Made by a program: the position numbers and the translations under genes. 8,663 nucleotides of DNA from Bacteroidota bacterium (lineage in GTDB: Bacteria; Bacteroidota; Bacteroidia; Bacteroidales; CG2-30-32-10), in the NCBI GenBank assembly GCA_013334735.1, contig JAAXXA010000087.1:1-8663 (forward strand). The letters are read 5' to 3'. The notes under the pieces were generated by a model. It was not told where the DNA came from. It saw only the letters and a list, made by a program, of their open reading frames with translations, and made no database searches. Positions 6,997 to 8,663 of the stretch are shown here, piece after piece. The first letter of the stretch is position 1, and each line of letters begins with the position of its first letter.

Positions 6997-8595
6997 CTAA
7001 AAAGCCCGAGCGCAGCGCACATGCAGTTGCAAGCTCTTAACATGGTCGTTGTTAGATGCTACATAGCCGAAATATACGTCCCACGGGATGGTGCTACTGT
7101 ACTCGGTGGAACTCCAGTAATACGCATCAACAAATCCGCCAATTGCAACTCTATTTTCGCTTAGTTTGACTAATTCAAATTTGCTTGGTAAAAACCAGTC
7201 AGTATAGCCTCCGTCTCCAGTGAAGGGGTGTTTGCAAATGTATGCGGCACCGCTTGTACACCCGCTTTGCCCAACAATGGTGGTTGTGTTTGCCATTCCT
7301 GCGCCTATTCCTTCTGCAGTTGAACCGACTGATGGCGATGTTATATTGCTCCAGGCAATGGCCGTGCCTTGATCGCTTGAGGCGGCTATTAAGCCATGTG
7401 TTATACTGGCGCTGTACCCGTTATCTCCTGATTGTAAAATATAAGCTACCTTTCCACCCAGATAGTTATCGCCTATTCCAATGGCTATAAAATTTATTTC
7501 ATTACCATACGCAGTACCTACACTATTGGTAGCATAAGCTTTAACATAATAAGTAACGCCTCCAGTTAATCCGGTTATTGAACTTGTAAATGAACCTATG
7601 CCTGTGTTGTCTGAAGTATGACTATTTGTAATTGTTGGATTTGTTGATGTGTTCCAACATACGCCACGTGCTATTACAGTTGCACCACCATCATTAGTTA
7701 TATTACCACCACTTGTTGCGGTGCTTGATGTTGTTGAGGATATTGCTGTGGTGGTGAGAGTTGCAAATGTTGCAGGCAATGTTGTAAAATGTACTTCATT
7801 GCCATATACCGTACCTACCACACAAGCGGTTGCATAAGCTCTAACATAATAAGTGGCTGATGGTGTTAATCCGGTTATTGAACTTGAAAATGATCCTATG
7901 CCAGTGCCGTCTGAGGTTATATTGTTTGCAATTGTTGGATTTGTTAATGTGCTCCAACATACACCACGAGCTGTAACTGTTGCGCCACCATCACTTGTTA
8001 TATTTCCGCCGCTTGTTGCGCTGTTTGATGTTATTGCTGATGCATCTGTTGTAGTAAGAGTTGGATAAATAAACCCTGACCATGCAGGTATGTTTGAAGT
8101 TGTAAATTGTAAAAATTGCCCCGGTTGTCCAACAGGCACTATTACCCAAGCTGCACCATTCCAATATAGCATATCACCTGTATTAGTTCCTGATGGACCC
8201 GCTGCTCCAGTTGGACCTGTTGCGCCGGTTGTTCCATCTACGCCTGTTGGACCAGGAGCAGTAGCTAATTTTACCCATGCAGAAGCTGCCCAGTAATAAT
8301 ATCCAGGTGTTACATTGTTTGGTGCGGTTCCAGCCGTAGCTGTATTATACACCAATAAACTTGTTGCAGGCGATGCAATGGGTAAGGCGGAATTAGTAGC
8401 GGTTAGCGCTACACGGGGAATGAGCAGCCCTTGTGTATCACCGCTGGGACCTGTTGCGCCACCAATTTCCAGCAGAGCCGAAGCATTCGCATCAGCGCCG
8501 GAAACGTTTATGGCCACACCCTGGGAAAAAGAGTGAAAAGTGAAAAAGAGGCATAAGGCAATAAGGCATAAGGCATAAGGTGTTTTCGTTTTCAT
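6997..8595 (-). CDS. Secreted modular protein with collagen-like, two FN3-like and FISUMP/DUF1566-type domains (gene C)
   Basis: A 532-residue exported protein and the first gene of the minus-strand block. The signal peptide spans about 1-25 (hydrophobic core LCLIALCLFFTF, end FSQ). The N-terminal module is a variant of that in A and B (SALLEIGG ... GLLIPRVAL, 39-65), and YYYWAASAWVKL follows at 99-110. Eight Gly-X-Y triplets lie at 115-138, then a MLYWNGAAWV segment. Two fibronectin-III-like repeats at about 178-271 and 278-370 share SATSGGNIT or TATSGGNIT, DGGATV-ARGVCW, IGSF-SSITGL and TYYV-AYAT...YGNE, a pattern common in Bacteroidota surface proteins. The C-terminal part (about 374-532; GGKVAYIL, WFLPSKFEL, YYWSSTEY, end VRCARAF) matches the DUF1566/FISUMP type, whose role is not established but which is often attached to adhesive proteins. 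The start ATG lies beside an A-rich leader. The signal-peptide region is built from heptamer DNA repeats. Confidence 0.86.
   Translation of the reverse strand: MKTKTPYALCLIALCLFFTFHSFSQGVAINVSGADANASALLEIGGATGPSGDTQGLLIPRVALTATNSALPIASPATSLLVYNTATAGTAPNNVTPGYYYWAASAWVKLATAPGPTGVDGTTGATGPTGAAGPSGTNTGDMLYWNGAAWVIVPVGQPGQFLQFTTSNIPAWSGFIYPTLTTTDASAITSNSATSGGNITSDGGATVTARGVCWSTLTNPTIANNITSDGTGIGSFSSSITGLTPSATYYVRAYATACVVGTVYGNEVHFTTLPATFATLTTTAISSTTSSTATSGGNITNDGGATVIARGVCWNTSTNPTITNSHTSDNTGIGSFTSSITGLTGGVTYYVKAYATNSVGTAYGNEINFIAIGIGDNYLGGKVAYILQSGDNGYSASITHGLIAASSDQGTAIAWSNITSPSVGSTAEGIGAGMANTTTIVGQSGCTSGAAYICKHPFTGDGGYTDWFLPSKFELVKLSENRVAIGGFVDAYYWSSTEYSSTIPWDVYFGYVASNNDHVKSLQLHVRCARAF
7486..8064 (-). 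repeat. Tandem duplication encoding two FN3-like domains
   Basis: Two copies of about 280 bp (8064-7783 and 7764-7486) encode adjacent FN3-like units. They are similar at the DNA level too: for example CCGGTTATTGAACTTG occurs in both, at about 7572 and 7872, and nearby stretches differ by only a few bases. This implies fairly recent internal duplication or gene conversion and a site where recombination could change the domain number. Confidence 0.75.
8533..8578. repeat. Heptanucleotide repeats inside the gene C signal-peptide codons
   Basis: On the plus strand GTGAAAA occurs twice in tandem (8533-8546). GGCATAA then occurs at 8550-8556, 8565-8571 and 8572-8578, with a one-base-longer copy GGCAATAA at 8557-8564. 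These encode the hydrophobic core of the signal peptide (YALCLIALC). The unit length is not a multiple of three, so gain or loss of one unit would shift the frame of gene C. Confidence 0.75.
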
Positions 8596-8627
8596 AATTG
8601 TTTGTTTTTAATGGTTAATAATTAATT

Positions 8628-8660
8628 ATTAATTGTAAATTGTTAATGATTAATTGTAAA
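8628..8660 (-). repeat. Leader region of gene C with 12-bp direct repeat
   Basis: ATTAATTGTAAA occurs at 8628-8639 and 8649-8660, 21 bp apart, upstream of the gene C start. The piece ATTGTTAATGATTAATTG between and within them (8640-8657) matches the gene A leader with one base missing. This is the 5' control region of the first gene of the block. It is cut by the window edge and no defined promoter is visible. Confidence 0.4.
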
Positions 8661-8663
8661 CCC

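Noticed and set aside
2798..8595. Prophage tail-fibre operon
   Set aside because: Fibre-like segments are present, but all three proteins have signal peptides and the Bacteroidota surface-protein head, and there is no other phage gene in the window.

Overview
The window looks like a chromosomal segment of an uncultured or environmental Bacteroidota. The signs are: very AT-rich intergenic DNA, no clear Shine-Dalgarno sites (starts are preceded by A/T-rich leaders), and three secreted proteins that open with a signal peptide ending in FSQ and the Bacteroidota N-terminal module around SAMLDVSSTNQG...IPR. No rRNA, tRNA, transposase or phage packaging gene was seen.

Layout: bases 1-56 are a short GC-rich, self-complementary piece, either the last codons of an upstream gene or part of a dispersed repeat. 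Bases 136-2541 (+) encode an 801-residue membrane protein: a GT-C-type glycosyltransferase-like N-terminal half, a charged coiled-coil-like linker, three more membrane segments and a C-terminal run of TPR repeats. It converges on a block of three minus-strand genes. In transcription order these are gene C (8595-6997; collagen-like stretch, two fibronectin-III-like repeats, FISUMP/DUF1566-type C-terminal domain), gene B (6968-5157; LamG/concanavalin-like lectin domain apparently split by another beta-sandwich) and gene A (4963-2798; collagen-like stretch, tail-fibre-like segments, about seven propeller-like repeats). All three are predicted exported, modular adhesin or surface-display proteins that share the N-terminal module and carry different C-terminal cassettes. 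C and B are only 28 bp apart and probably co-transcribed. A follows B after 193 bp and may have its own promoter.

The most notable item is non-coding. Between the convergent genes, on the minus strand at about 2597-2713, is a tiny CRISPR locus with a type V-A (Cas12a) repeat. One intact 36-nt repeat (2635-2670) carries the Cas12a handle AATTTCTACTATTGTAGAT. A 27-nt and a 30-nt spacer flank it, and each is bounded by a partly decayed repeat. No cas gene is in the window. The locus lies directly downstream of gene A in the same orientation, so readthrough from the adhesin genes could transcribe it.
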